Origin: Acidobacteriota bacterium
GTDB taxonomy: Bacteria > Acidobacteriota > Blastocatellia > Pyrinomonadales > Pyrinomonadaceae
DNA: 21,707 bases
NCBI GenBank assembly: GCA_003222935.1
Contig: QHXL01000013.1
Coordinates: 436-22,142 of the forward strand
Direction: 5' to 3'
In this document: positions 13,305 through 21,707 of the stretch, piece by piece
How the letters are laid out: every line of letters begins with the position of its first letter
Position numbering within the stretch: position 1 is the stretch's first letter
Made by a program: the position numbers and the translations under genes
The notes under the pieces: generated by a model
What the model was told of the DNA's origin: nothing
What the model saw: the letters and a program-made list of their open reading frames with translations, nothing else
The model's database searches: none

Positions 13305-15785
13305 ATGTCGCAATCTTCAGAAACATTGCCATCGACTGAGGCTCTTCCAGTTAGTGATCCGGGCTCCGCTGCCGGCGAACCATTTGAGATCGCAGTCCTG
13401 CCCCTGCAGAATCTGACGCTGTTTCCTGAGAACATCGTTCCCTTAGGCGTAGGTCGCCCCCGTTCAATGGCGGCGGTCGAAGCCGCACTATCAACCCAGG
13501 AAAAGCTGCTCGCCTGTGTCACGGTTCGGCCTGACCGTGCTGATGATACTGACGCAAAACCTGAGGATCTTTACGACATAGGCACGTTGGTTACGCTTAA
13601 ACGAATGGAACGCGTCGGCGAGGCCATGCGCATCGTTGCCCAGGGTTCAGATCGCATAAAGGTAGTCGAGTGGCGCCAGACAGATCCGTACTTGAGAGCC
13701 GTCGTACAGATTCTTCCTGAGCCGATAGTGATCGATGCGGACGAAGTTGAAGCTGCACGCAGAAACTTGCAGCAGATGATTCAGGACGCGATCTCGCTGT
13801 TGCCCAACGTTCCTGCGGAAGTGCAAGTCGCGGTGCTTGGTTCGGTTGATGCGATTCGACTCGCTTACTTTCTCGGCTCAATCTTAAACCTCGGCGTTGA
13901 AGAAGAGCAGAAGATGCTCGAGAGTAATACCGCAGACGAGTTGTTGCGCCTGGCGCACATAAACGTCGCGCGCGAACTCGAGATTCTGCAGTTGCGAACG
14001 AAGATTGCTACCGAAGCTCAGTCAGAAATGGACAAGGCGCAACGCGATTACGTGCTACGCCAACAGATGCGGGCCATTCAAAAGGAGCTTGGTGAAGGCG
14101 AAGCCGGCGAAGCAGCAGAAGCTGAACTTTTACGAGAGCGTCTCGAAAAAGCAGAGCTTCCGGAAGAAGTTCGTAACGAAGCTGAACGTGAATTAAAGCG
14201 ACTCGAACGTTTGCCGGCAGCTGCGCCTGACTACCACGTCATTCGCACTTACCTCGAATACGTCCTGGAACTTCCGTGGATTAAATCTTCGGAGGACAAG
14301 CTTGACTTAACAGAAGCGCGGAAGATTCTCGATGAAGATCACTACGGACTCGAGGATGTAAAAGAACGTATTCTCGAGTTCCTTGCCGTCATCAAACTCC
14401 GGCCAAACACTAAGAGCCCGATCCTTTTATTCGTCGGCCCGCCAGGAGTCGGTAAAACTTCGCTGGGTAGATCAATCGCGCGGGCGCTTGGTCGCGAGTT
14501 TGAAAGAATGTCGCTCGGTGGCGTACGTGACGAAGCCGAATTACGCGGCCATCGTCGCACGTACATTGGCGCGATGCCCGGGAGAATTATCCAGAGTATT
14601 CGCCGCGCAGGTGTGAACAACCCGGTGTTGATGCTGGATGAGATCGACAAACTTGGTAACGATTATCGTGGGGACCCGGCCGCTGCCTTGTTGGAGATCC
14701 TCGATCCTCAACAGAACAATTCATTCCGCGATCATTACCTGGATCTGCCTTTCGACTTATCAAAGATCTTCTTTATCGCTACGGCTAATCAGCTTGGACC
14801 GATTCCGGCGCCACTACGCGATCGAATGGAGACCATACCTCTTGCCGGCTACAGCGATCGCGAGAAGCTCGAGATTGCCCGTCGTTACCTTGTGCCTCGA
14901 CAAACGCAGGAGAATGGACTGAATCCAGCGCAACTGCAGATCGAAGATGAAGCGATTGAACTTATTGCTACTCGTTACACACGTGAAGCGGGTGTAAGAC
15001 AACTGGAGCGAAATTTAGGAAGTACCGCACGGAAGGCTGCGCTCAAAGTCGCCCGGGGTGAGGTTGAGAGTGTGACGGTAACAGCAAACGCAGTTCGTGA
15101 GATGCTTGGACCACCTCGCTTCTATCCGGAACTGGCAAGGAAAGAATTGCCGGCTGGCGTTGCGACCGGGATGGCCTGGACTGAGATGGGGGGAGAAGTG
15201 CTGTTCATCGAGGCAACGTTACTACCTGGAGGACGGGGCCTGACGATTACCGGCCAGCTCGGGGATGTGATGCAAGAGTCGGCGCGTGCCGCTCAATCGT
15301 ATTTGTGGTCGCACGCGGTGGAGTTTGGCATCGATCCGGACATCTTCAAATCATACGGGGTTCACCTGCATGTTCCGGCAGGAGCAATCCCGAAAGATGG
15401 CCCAAGTGCCGGTGTAACGATTACGTCAGCACTGGCGTCGCTATATACGGGCCGACGGGTGAGACCTGATACAGCAATGACAGGCGAGATTACTTTGTCA
15501 GGTTTAGTGTTTCCGATTGGCGGCGTGAAAGAGAAAGTGCTAGCCGCGCATCGTGCGGGCATCAGACGAATTCTCTTGCCAAGCCGTAATGAAGCAGACG
15601 TGGACGACATTCCAGAAGACGTTCGCAATGATCTGGAGATCGTTTTCGTATCGCGTATCAACGAGGTGCTGGATGCAGCACTCGAAATGTTGGTCGCGAA
15701 CCCGCCTCCTCCTATAGTAGTTGCTGATGCAACGCGAGGCGGTTTGAGAAATGACCCTGAACCGCTAACGGTCAAGCCAGGCTAA
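13305..15785 (+). CDS. lon: ATP-dependent protease Lon
   Basis: 826 residues (E. coli 784). Lon N-terminal substrate domain ~26-230 (EIAVLPLQNLTLFPENIVPL onward). A coiled coil follows at ~235-310, with the diagnostic QRDYVLRQQMRAIQKELGEG. The AAA+ module has Walker A GPPGVGKT (378-385), the conserved GGVRDEAELRGHRRTYIGAM, Walker B PVLMLDEIDK and sensor residues (IATANQL). The protease domain holds the Ser-Lys dyad: Ser701 in PKDGPSAGV and Lys744 in GGVKEK. A ~25-residue Pro/Thr-rich tail follows. Role: cytosolic hexamer degrading misfolded and regulatory proteins, usually heat-shock controlled. The start at 13305 has only a weak GATAGG upstream. Second gene after hsp20; convergent with the surface-protein gene. 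Confidence 0.97.
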   Translation: MSQSSETLPSTEALPVSDPGSAAGEPFEIAVLPLQNLTLFPENIVPLGVGRPRSMAAVEAALSTQEKLLACVTVRPDRADDTDAKPEDLYDIGTLVTLKRMERVGEAMRIVAQGSDRIKVVEWRQTDPYLRAVVQILPEPIVIDADEVEAARRNLQQMIQDAISLLPNVPAEVQVAVLGSVDAIRLAYFLGSILNLGVEEEQKMLESNTADELLRLAHINVARELEILQLRTKIATEAQSEMDKAQRDYVLRQQMRAIQKELGEGEAGEAAEAELLRERLEKAELPEEVRNEAERELKRLERLPAAAPDYHVIRTYLEYVLELPWIKSSEDKLDLTEARKILDEDHYGLEDVKERILEFLAVIKLRPNTKSPILLFVGPPGVGKTSLGRSIARALGREFERMSLGGVRDEAELRGHRRTYIGAMPGRIIQSIRRAGVNNPVLMLDEIDKLGNDYRGDPAAALLEILDPQQNNSFRDHYLDLPFDLSKIFFIATANQLGPIPAPLRDRMETIPLAGYSDREKLEIARRYLVPRQTQENGLNPAQLQIEDEAIELIATRYTREAGVRQLERNLGSTARKAALKVARGEVESVTVTANAVREMLGPPRFYPELARKELPAGVATGMAWTEMGGEVLFIEATLLPGGRGLTITGQLGDVMQESARAAQSYLWSHAVEFGIDPDIFKSYGVHLHVPAGAIPKDGPSAGVTITSALASLYTGRRVRPDTAMTGEITLSGLVFPIGGVKEKVLAAHRAGIRRILLPSRNEADVDDIPEDVRNDLEIVFVSRINEVLDAALEMLVANPPPPIVVADATRGGLRNDPEPLTVKPG

Positions 15786-15815
15786 TTACCCACCACATCC
15801 GTAGAGGCTAAGAGT

Positions 15816-15833
15816 GCAGGCGGGGACGCCTGC
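15816..15833. repeat. Small GC-rich hairpin downstream of lon
   Basis: GCAGGCG (15816-15822) pairs with CGCCTGC (15827-15833) around a 4-base GGGA loop, 31 bases after the lon stop. It has no T tract. It could be a REP-like unit or a minor terminator. Confidence 0.4.
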
Positions 15834-15906
15834 GGTCCCAGCATCACACCCTTCCTATTTACTACATTTAACTTCAGGGTTGGAAACTTAGAGCAGGGCC
15901 CCAGAA

Positions 15907-15939
15907 AAAAGGGCGCCGGAATATTTCCGGCGCCCTTTT
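15907..15939. terminator. Bidirectional terminator between lon and the surface-protein gene
   Basis: A perfect 15-bp inverted repeat (AAAAGGGCGCCGGAA, 15907-15921, and its complement at 15925-15939) has a 3-base loop. A T run ends the stem in one direction and an A run starts it, so both strands produce a GC-rich stem followed by U's. It serves the convergent genes lon (+) and the giant surface protein (-), whose stop is 21 bases away. Confidence 0.9.
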
Positions 15940-15959
15940 GGTTAATGAGAGACCGCTTA

Positions 15960-18900
15960 TTACGGCAGTGCTTCGATGTTGACGAAGAACTTAAACGAGC
16001 CCGAAGTCTGCACGCCCAGTCGCCATTGAATGTTCACGCTCGCTCCGGCTGCCAGGGGTGTCCCGAGCGTGACCGTTAGCGTCGTGTTACTGCCACCGCC
16101 AAGGAGTTGCGCTGGTGGTTCCTCTACCGTGGTGCCCTTCACTGTCACGATGCAGGGCGGTGCACCTAAGCCGAACGCCGTACACGTCTGCGAATCGTTC
16201 GTGCTGACCGTCACATCCGAAGATGTTAAGGCCCGTATATCAGCAATGCCACCAGGTGTCGGCGCGGTGCTGATATCAACCACGCGGAACCGCAGCCGCG
16301 TTACTGGTGCCCCGGTGTCGTTGCGGTAACGTCGCCGAATCGTCATGGTTCCAGCTGCGCCATTTGGCACCGCCGTCAGATCGCGTACGCGATTTGGCGC
16401 TAGCGTTGCCGCTTGCGTGGCGTCGACCAGTAGAGCCGTCAGCCCGGTGAGTCGCAGCAGCGGACTGGTCCCGTTCTCCGGTCCCGGCGCCCCGAGGTGT
16501 TGACCCGCCGGAGTGTTTGTCGCTGCTGTATCCGCCCAGAAGAAGTCTGCCACGTTGTTATTGGAATCTTTCGGTAACCCATTGGTCGGACAGTTGCCGA
16601 AGATGGCCGAGTTCGCCAGCTTGCCACACTGGTCACGTTGATAACTGCCTTCGAGATTTGTGAAGCCTGTCGAGGGCAGAACCGTGCCTTCACTCAGCAG
16701 ACTGCAGTTGCCGACTGTGTTCCCGGCAAAGCCCACCGCATCGAGCCGATTAACACTCGACAGATTGCCCACCTCGGTGGTGCTGAAGATTCCCACGTTG
16801 GCATCAGTCTCGATGTCTGAGCTCAACGTGAGATTCCCGTTTGCTGCACCTGTACCGCCGTAGTTAGCCAGACTGTATTGCGAGCCAACCAGGAGGAGAT
16901 GTCCGCGAGCCGGAATGACCGCACCATTAGGAATGACGCCGAGCAGGATGGGCGTGGCATTGCAGTCCGCCCCCATCTTGAACAAGCCATAACCAAATGA
17001 TGTATCCGAGGCGGCAACCGTCAGCGGTGCATTCGAGTTGTTGTAAACCTCGACGAAGTCATCGCCTGCTCCGCCGGGACCGGTGGTTCTGATTTCCGAA
17101 ATCAGGAACGTGCCCGCCGTATTCAATGCCGTGATGGTGCCGGTAGCTGTGCCATCGGCGATGGCGCCTCCGGACGGTGCTGAGAGGTTAACTAAGAACG
17201 TCTCGTCAGGTTCGCCCGCAGTCGCGTCTGAGAGCACTGGTACGGCAATCGTCTTGAGCTGTTCACCCGTCAGGAAAGTTACAGTGCCTGACGTGGTGGT
17301 GTAGTCCTGACTGGCTATTGCTTTGCCTGGTCCCGCTGGTTCGTCAGCAGTGGTGAAGTTGACCGTCACGGTACTCGTGGCCGGCGCCGAGAGAATCACG
17401 GTGAACAACATGTTCGTCGTACCCGTGGCTGGTTCGGCAACTCGGGCGTCCCGCACAGAGATATCCTGCGGCAAGCTGACAACCTGGGCGACCACATTGC
17501 TCTGTGATGGATCAAAATTCCCATCACCAGAGTAATCTGCCCGAAGGTTGTGCGTACCTGCTGTCAGGGATGAAGTCTGGCACTGCGCCGATCCTGAAGT
17601 TAGCGATACGTCATTACAGATCACTGCATTGCTGTTTGACGTGTCGATGAAATCGACGGACCCGCCCGGATCCACTGACCCCTGCAACGGCGTCTGAGTC
17701 ACCGTTGCCGTTAAGGTCACAAGATCTCCCGTGTTCGAGGGGTTCAAATTCGAAACGAGCGTAGTAGTCGTGTCGAACAGATCGACCAATGTCGCGGTCG
17801 CATTATTTGCGCCCGCTATATCCGGGTCGTCAGTCAGTACGGGTGTGCCGCTTTCGTTGTAACTCACCGCGCCCTGGTTAGAAACGCGAGCCGGGTTCAG
17901 CAGCGAAAGGTTCGGCGGATTGTTCACGGTCACCTGATAAGTGATTGTCACACTCTCACCGGACGCCAATGTGCCGACGTTTATTGGACCAACAGTCTCA
18001 TCGGACAATGGTGAGGCGAGAGTTCGAGAAACAACTGCGTGATTTCGTTGGCCCTCAGTCTTCAGTAATTTTGTTTTCGAGATCGCCTCGTGCGATTCAA
18101 TTTCCACACGCTTAATTTTTGGCAATGAGATCGTCTGGACAGTAAGCGGCCCGGATTTCTGCGCATGAGCAAAGCTCATCTCCGGCACCTGCCAGTTGTC
18201 CGGTAATACAGCATCGCTAAACTTAACAACCTCAACAGCGCTCGCTTGCTTCTGTGTGTCGATAGCGACTGGGAAATGCCGCATACCCTTATTCATCTCT
18301 TCCGCCATAAGGGTTGCATGACCGCCGACGCCACGAATGCCCGCGACGTGTCCCATTTCATGCATCAACGCAGTCAGCAGGTCCATCTGATCGAACGCCG
18401 CGCTCGTCTTCGACGCGACGAATTCCATGTTGGTGATCCTGTTGCCGAATTCAGAGTTGTCCAAAGGAGTCGCATCCACAAACCAGCCGTGGCCCGCTGC
18501 CGTCGCATCCACGAAGATCGTTGCGAGGTCGGTAGCAGCCAGGTAGCTCCCGGGCAGATCAGCAACACTGAGGGTCGCGCGTTCCATGCGCGCAAGTTGT
18601 ACGGGCGTAGCACCTGCGTTGCGCCAGTAGTCAAGTGCCGTCTGTCGAAGACCGTTGACTTGCCCGACACTGACCTGTGGTCCAACATTATCAAACCGTA
18701 AACCACCGACTGCCTGAACGGGAGCCGAACAGAAACCGTTTGCAACCGCGATGATTTGATTCTGAATTAAAACATCCGCGCCTGGCGAAAGGGTGTTGTT
18801 GGAGTTGAGCGTAGTCTCGACAGTGACTGCACCACCCGTTCCCTGATTGGCAGCAAGGCGCTCCAGCCGAAGGGTCGAACCGGTACGCTGCTCCATTAAA

Positions 18901-21707
18901 ACGCCGTTCTGACCGACGGAACCATTGGCTGTATTACCAAAAACATCGACACACAATGTCGGAGTTCCCCCCGCACCAGTCAGAGCCCCGATATGAATAC
19001 CGTCGTCACCACCAGAAACCGCCAGAAGCGGCGCGGAGACAGTGTTGTTAAGGATATTCGCGCTCATCGTACCGGTCGCACTGGCTGTCGAACTGAAGTC
19101 GATGCCCGCGAAGGACGTGTTCGATATGGTGTTGTTACTGACTAGTGTGGTGATGGTTGAGGCGCCATCTGCTTGAACACGAATACCCCGGCCAGTGTTA
19201 GTGGCCCCATTTCCGGAGATAGCGTTGTTGGAGATCGTTCCCACGGCGGTCGAGCTGTTAGACGTCGAGAGGTTAATTCCGGTGTTCTTCGACAGCAGCA
19301 GACCATCACTGACACCGTTGTTGTTGAGGATGTCGAAGGTAAGGTCACACGTCCCTGATGCGGTCATGTTGGTAGCGAGGGCGTTGCCCGAAAGTGTGCT
19401 ATTGGTCAGCGTAAGGTCGATGTTGCCATTGTTGAGACAACTCGCCTGGACGCCATCTGCGAGATTGCCACTGATAGTGCTGTTTACAATATTTAAGTTT
19501 AGTGTGCCGTCAAAGCCGCCGCCCGAGGTGGCTTCCGCAAAAATGCCATCAAAACCCAGCGCGGCATGGTTGTTGGTGATAGTGCTGTTCTCCACTCGAA
19601 ACTCGGTAGCGGTTACACGGCTGTTTTGCAGGAAGACGTTGTAGGCAAGGTTTCCGGTGATGGTCGAGTTAAGAATCCCGGTCGGATTAGTACCTGCCGG
19701 CGCTGTACCTGAGACATCGAATAACACCACACCACTTTCTTCAGTCGAACTTACATCGCCATTGTTTTGGACCGTGCAGTTTGTTAACTGAAAACCGTTA
19801 ACCGTCGTTCCTTTAATACCAGCGTGCGAGTTCCCACTGATCAACATGTAGCTGAGCGACACGTTGGCTACGTTGGTCAGGTTCACACCGTCAATATTGC
19901 CGGTCTTGCCGGAGATCGTGCCGCCGGAGTTTGCGGCACCTGTCCCGGTGACGCTGAAACTACCGGATGTCTTGTTCATGAGGATCCCCGCTGTCGATCC
20001 ACCGCTTGAAGTTACTGCTGTCAGGGAAACACTGAGCGGGGTGGTCGTGCTCGAACCCCCATCAATGCTCACGGCCTGGCCTGATCCAGTATTGATCGTT
20101 CCGCTGGTTGTAGTAATCGTGCCGCTATTGCCACTCGCAAACACTCCGGGCCCGTTGGTGCTCGTGGTGTTGATGTCGAGCCCGGCTAAGGTAAAGGAGG
20201 CACTGTTGTTTAGTAGTCGAAGACCAGTACCAGATGCTGCTGAACCCGTGATGCTGGTGGTGCCGGTCACTGTCATCGTGCCGGTGCTGCTTTGCACAAA
20301 AACACCTTGAGTACTGCTGTTCGTCGAGGTGATGCTGCCAAAGGTCGCCGCGAGAGTGCCAGAGTTAAGATTGATGGCAGGACCACCACTCGCGTTAATC
20401 GTCACGCTATCTGTAACGGTCAGCGTGCCATAGCTCGCGCCAGACTGCGTGATACCGCTGTTGGTCGTCGTACCAGAGACACCAAGGTCCAGGCCTCGAA
20501 TCGTGTTTCCTGTGCCAACAAGAATGGCTGGCGTCGCTGTAGTGCTGCGCAGATTGGGCTTCGTTCCCGCCCCGGGTAGCGGCTGGCTTCCCAACGGCAG
20601 TGAGCCAACGATGGTCGCGAGATCGGAGCCGGCTCCGATTAGAACCTGGCTATTCTGGAGCGTTGTTCCATTACTGGTGTAAGTGCCCCCGCCTGTGAAA
20701 ACGTAGATTCGATGCCCCACCTTGGGGTGGTTCCCGAGGCCGTCGTTCACACCAGCAAAAGCCCCCACCGAATTGAATGGTGAGCTCAAGCGGCCATCAC
20801 CCGGGCCGCCCGCGTTGTTAATGAACCAGATCATGTTGCTGACGGTAAAGGTGATGTTCGCGTTGGACGTGCCGAGACCGTTGCCAATGACGTAATTCAC
20901 CGTGTCTAAACCCGTATACCCTGCCGGTGGGTTGTATGTGAACGCCCCCGTCGACGCCATATTGAAGGTGCCGCCGTTGGACGTTGTGCAGTTATTACCC
21001 GCTACCGTGCCGCCGCAGTAGCTCTGGATCACGATCTGGCTACCGGTGTCGTTGTTCATCGGATCATTTGCGGTAGAGATGGTGATTCCGATGTTGCCGT
21101 GCACGTTGTAGGAATCAGCGTTCGCTGTGGGCGCAACACCGACTTTGATCGTGACTGTCGCCGTGGCTGATCCGCCAGCGCCGGTGGTCAATGTGTACTT
21201 GAAGGTATCTGATCCGACAAAAGTGGCGTTCGGTGGTGTGTAGCTGAGTAAGTTGCCGGCCGCGTTCAGCGTAATGCTGCCGCCTTGTGTCGTAGGTGTA
21301 GAGTTCGTTGGTACCACTTCATTGCCGATCACACCGTAGCTCACCACGCTCAACGGTGAGCTGCCTGTGTCATTGGTAAGCACCGAGTAGGCGGTAGGAC
21401 CACTAATCGATTGATTCACTGCCGTGTGATACGGGTCGCCCGGAACGCTACCGGCAGCAGGGCCGTCATTGTTAGCAGTGGGCGCAGCTTGCACATTTAC
21501 CGTGACCGTTGCGGTGTTGCTGCCGTGAGCGTTGCTGGCCTGGTAAGTAAAGCTCACTGGACCGAGCGTGGCGGGCGCGTTGTAGGCAAAGCTTCCGTTC
21601 GCGTTGAGAGTCAGTGTTCCGCCGCCGACGGAGATCGCATTACCGACATTCGCTGCGCTGCCGTTCACCTGGGTCACGGTAGGTGCGGGAATGCCAGTGT
21701 CATTACC
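15960..21707 (-). CDS. Giant extracellular adhesin-like protein with Ig-like repeats, beta helix and HExxH module (N-terminally cut)
   Basis: 1915 residues are visible, with the frame open through the right edge, so the true start and signal peptide lie outside. The order is given from the first visible residue. ~1-285: cadherin/VCBS-like repeats with PTANxD linkers (AAPTANNDG, VAPTANADS) and TVTVNV-type strands. ~291-990: right-handed beta helix (IWFINNAGGPGDGRLSSPFN, then many NNTIxNTSFAGI-type turns). ~1015-1150: a module with FVDATAAGHGWFVDATPLDN and LLTALMHEMGHVAGI (HExxH at 1116-1120). ~1240-1310: DUF11-like beta domain. ~1312-1410: Ig-like Big_3. ~1415-1525: Calx-beta. ~1530-1740: lamin-tail-like (GTFLISEIRTTG). 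~1755-1915: an unrecognised C-terminal beta domain, possibly for sorting. Likely a secreted or surface-bound adhesin; the substrate is unknown. It is Thr/Ser/Asn/Gly-rich, with very few Lys and Cys. Confidence 0.9.
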   Translation of the reverse strand, partial: GNDTGIPAPTVTQVNGSAANVGNAISVGGGTLTLNANGSFAYNAPATLGPVSFTYQASNAHGSNTATVTVNVQAAPTANNDGPAAGSVPGDPYHTAVNQSISGPTAYSVLTNDTGSSPLSVVSYGVIGNEVVPTNSTPTTQGGSITLNAAGNLLSYTPPNATFVGSDTFKYTLTTGAGGSATATVTIKVGVAPTANADSYNVHGNIGITISTANDPMNNDTGSQIVIQSYCGGTVAGNNCTTSNGGTFNMASTGAFTYNPPAGYTGLDTVNYVIGNGLGTSNANITFTVSNMIWFINNAGGPGDGRLSSPFNSVGAFAGVNDGLGNHPKVGHRIYVFTGGGTYTSNGTTLQNSQVLIGAGSDLATIVGSLPLGSQPLPGAGTKPNLRSTTATPAILVGTGNTIRGLDLGVSGTTTNSGITQSGASYGTLTVTDSVTINASGGPAINLNSGTLAATFGSITSTNSSTQGVFVQSSTGTMTVTGTTSITGSAASGTGLRLLNNSASFTLAGLDINTTSTNGPGVFASGNSGTITTTSGTINTGSGQAVSIDGGSSTTTPLSVSLTAVTSSGGSTAGILMNKTSGSFSVTGTGAANSGGTISGKTGNIDGVNLTNVANVSLSYMLISGNSHAGIKGTTVNGFQLTNCTVQNNGDVSSTEESGVVLFDVSGTAPAGTNPTGILNSTITGNLAYNVFLQNSRVTATEFRVENSTITNNHAALGFDGIFAEATSGGGFDGTLNLNIVNSTISGNLADGVQASCLNNGNIDLTLTNSTLSGNALATNMTASGTCDLTFDILNNNGVSDGLLLSKNTGINLSTSNSSTAVGTISNNAISGNGATNTGRGIRVQADGASTITTLVSNNTISNTSFAGIDFSSTASATGTMSANILNNTVSAPLLAVSGGDDGIHIGALTGAGGTPTLCVDVFGNTANGSVGQNGVLMEQRTGSTLRLERLAANQGTGGAVTVETTLNSNNTLSPGADVLIQNQIIAVANGFCSAPVQAVGGLRFDNVGPQVSVGQVNGLRQTALDYWRNAGATPVQLARMERATLSVADLPGSYLAATDLATIFVDATAAGHGWFVDATPLDNSEFGNRITNMEFVASKTSAAFDQMDLLTALMHEMGHVAGIRGVGGHATLMAEEMNKGMRHFPVAIDTQKQASAVEVVKFSDAVLPDNWQVPEMSFAHAQKSGPLTVQTISLPKIKRVEIESHEAISKTKLLKTEGQRNHAVVSRTLASPLSDETVGPINVGTLASGESVTITYQVTVNNPPNLSLLNPARVSNQGAVSYNESGTPVLTDDPDIAGANNATATLVDLFDTTTTLVSNLNPSNTGDLVTLTATVTQTPLQGSVDPGGSVDFIDTSNSNAVICNDVSLTSGSAQCQTSSLTAGTHNLRADYSGDGNFDPSQSNVVAQVVSLPQDISVRDARVAEPATGTTNMLFTVILSAPATSTVTVNFTTADEPAGPGKAIASQDYTTTSGTVTFLTGEQLKTIAVPVLSDATAGEPDETFLVNLSAPSGGAIADGTATGTITALNTAGTFLISEIRTTGPGGAGDDFVEVYNNSNAPLTVAASDTSFGYGLFKMGADCNATPILLGVIPNGAVIPARGHLLLVGSQYSLANYGGTGAANGNLTLSSDIETDANVGIFSTTEVGNLSSVNRLDAVGFAGNTVGNCSLLSEGTVLPSTGFTNLEGSYQRDQCGKLANSAIFGNCPTNGLPKDSNNNVADFFWADTAATNTPAGQHLGAPGPENGTSPLLRLTGLTALLVDATQAATLAPNRVRDLTAVPNGAAGTMTIRRRYRNDTGAPVTRLRFRVVDISTAPTPGGIADIRALTSSDVTVSTNDSQTCTAFGLGAPPCIVTVKGTTVEEPPAQLLGGGSNTTLTVTLGTPLAAGASVNIQWRLGVQTSGSFKFFVNIEALP

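Noticed and set aside
18800..20600. Repeated short motifs that could look like a CRISPR array
   Set aside because: The repeats are irregular in length and sequence and correspond to beta-helix coils in an open reading frame.
19173..20682. Plus-strand frames of 61-149 codons rich in Val, Pro and Leu
   Set aside because: They are antisense shadows of the Thr/Ser/Gly-rich beta-helix repeats; the composition mirrors the coding strand.

Overview
The window looks like a chromosomal stretch from a Gram-negative-type soil or sediment bacterium, probably Acidobacteriota (Blastocatellia/Pyrinomonadales-like). This is inferred from the mix of a giant Ig-like/beta-helix surface protein, KaiC-like signalling, CsbD and GSP17M stress proteins, and many palindromic intergenic hairpins. 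No rRNA or other marker gene is present to settle it. No tRNA, rRNA, CRISPR array, insertion sequence or phage gene was seen. No stretch longer than 300 bases lacks a gene.

Layout: (1) 1-815, minus: a family-4 glycosyltransferase running off the left edge. (2) 995-1869: two small stress proteins facing each other, a GSP17M/YflT-like membrane protein (+) and a CsbD-like protein (-), with a terminator between them. (3) 2106-8372, minus: a signalling block. A single-domain response regulator, a double-domain KaiC-like ATPase and a GAF-PAS-PAS-PAS hybrid histidine kinase are joined by two 4-base ATGA stop/start overlaps. A second, soluble PAS-PAS histidine kinase follows after a gap holding a long inverted repeat. 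(4) 8541-10287, plus: class II fumarase and a small ferredoxin, each followed by a long hairpin built from heptamer-like units. (5) 10419-10784, minus: a Rieske ferredoxin. (6) 10956-15785, plus: a secreted SIMPL-domain protein, a CBS-pair protein with an apparent N-terminal frameshift, a small heat-shock protein and Lon protease. (7) 15960-21707, minus: at least 1915 residues of a giant extracellular protein, convergent with lon and separated from it by a bidirectional terminator. Its N terminus lies beyond the right edge.

How they may work together: the left and centre hold a stress and signal-integration theme. The RR-KaiC-hybrid kinase operon is the most interesting unit. The response regulator has Glu in place of the phospho-accepting Asp. 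The KaiC-like protein keeps a serine at the KaiC Ser431 position but has Asn at Thr432, and no kaiA or kaiB is visible. Hsp20, Lon, CBS, GSP17M and CsbD fit general or heat-stress protection. Fumarase, the ferredoxin and the Rieske protein are central-metabolism or redox genes that happen to sit between.

A second theme is noncoding. At least five gene ends carry long, imperfect inverted repeats. Two of these abut or overlap a stop codon. In two of them nearly all imperfections are G.U wobbles in the sense RNA, arguing that they act as RNA hairpins (terminators or 3' stabilisers).
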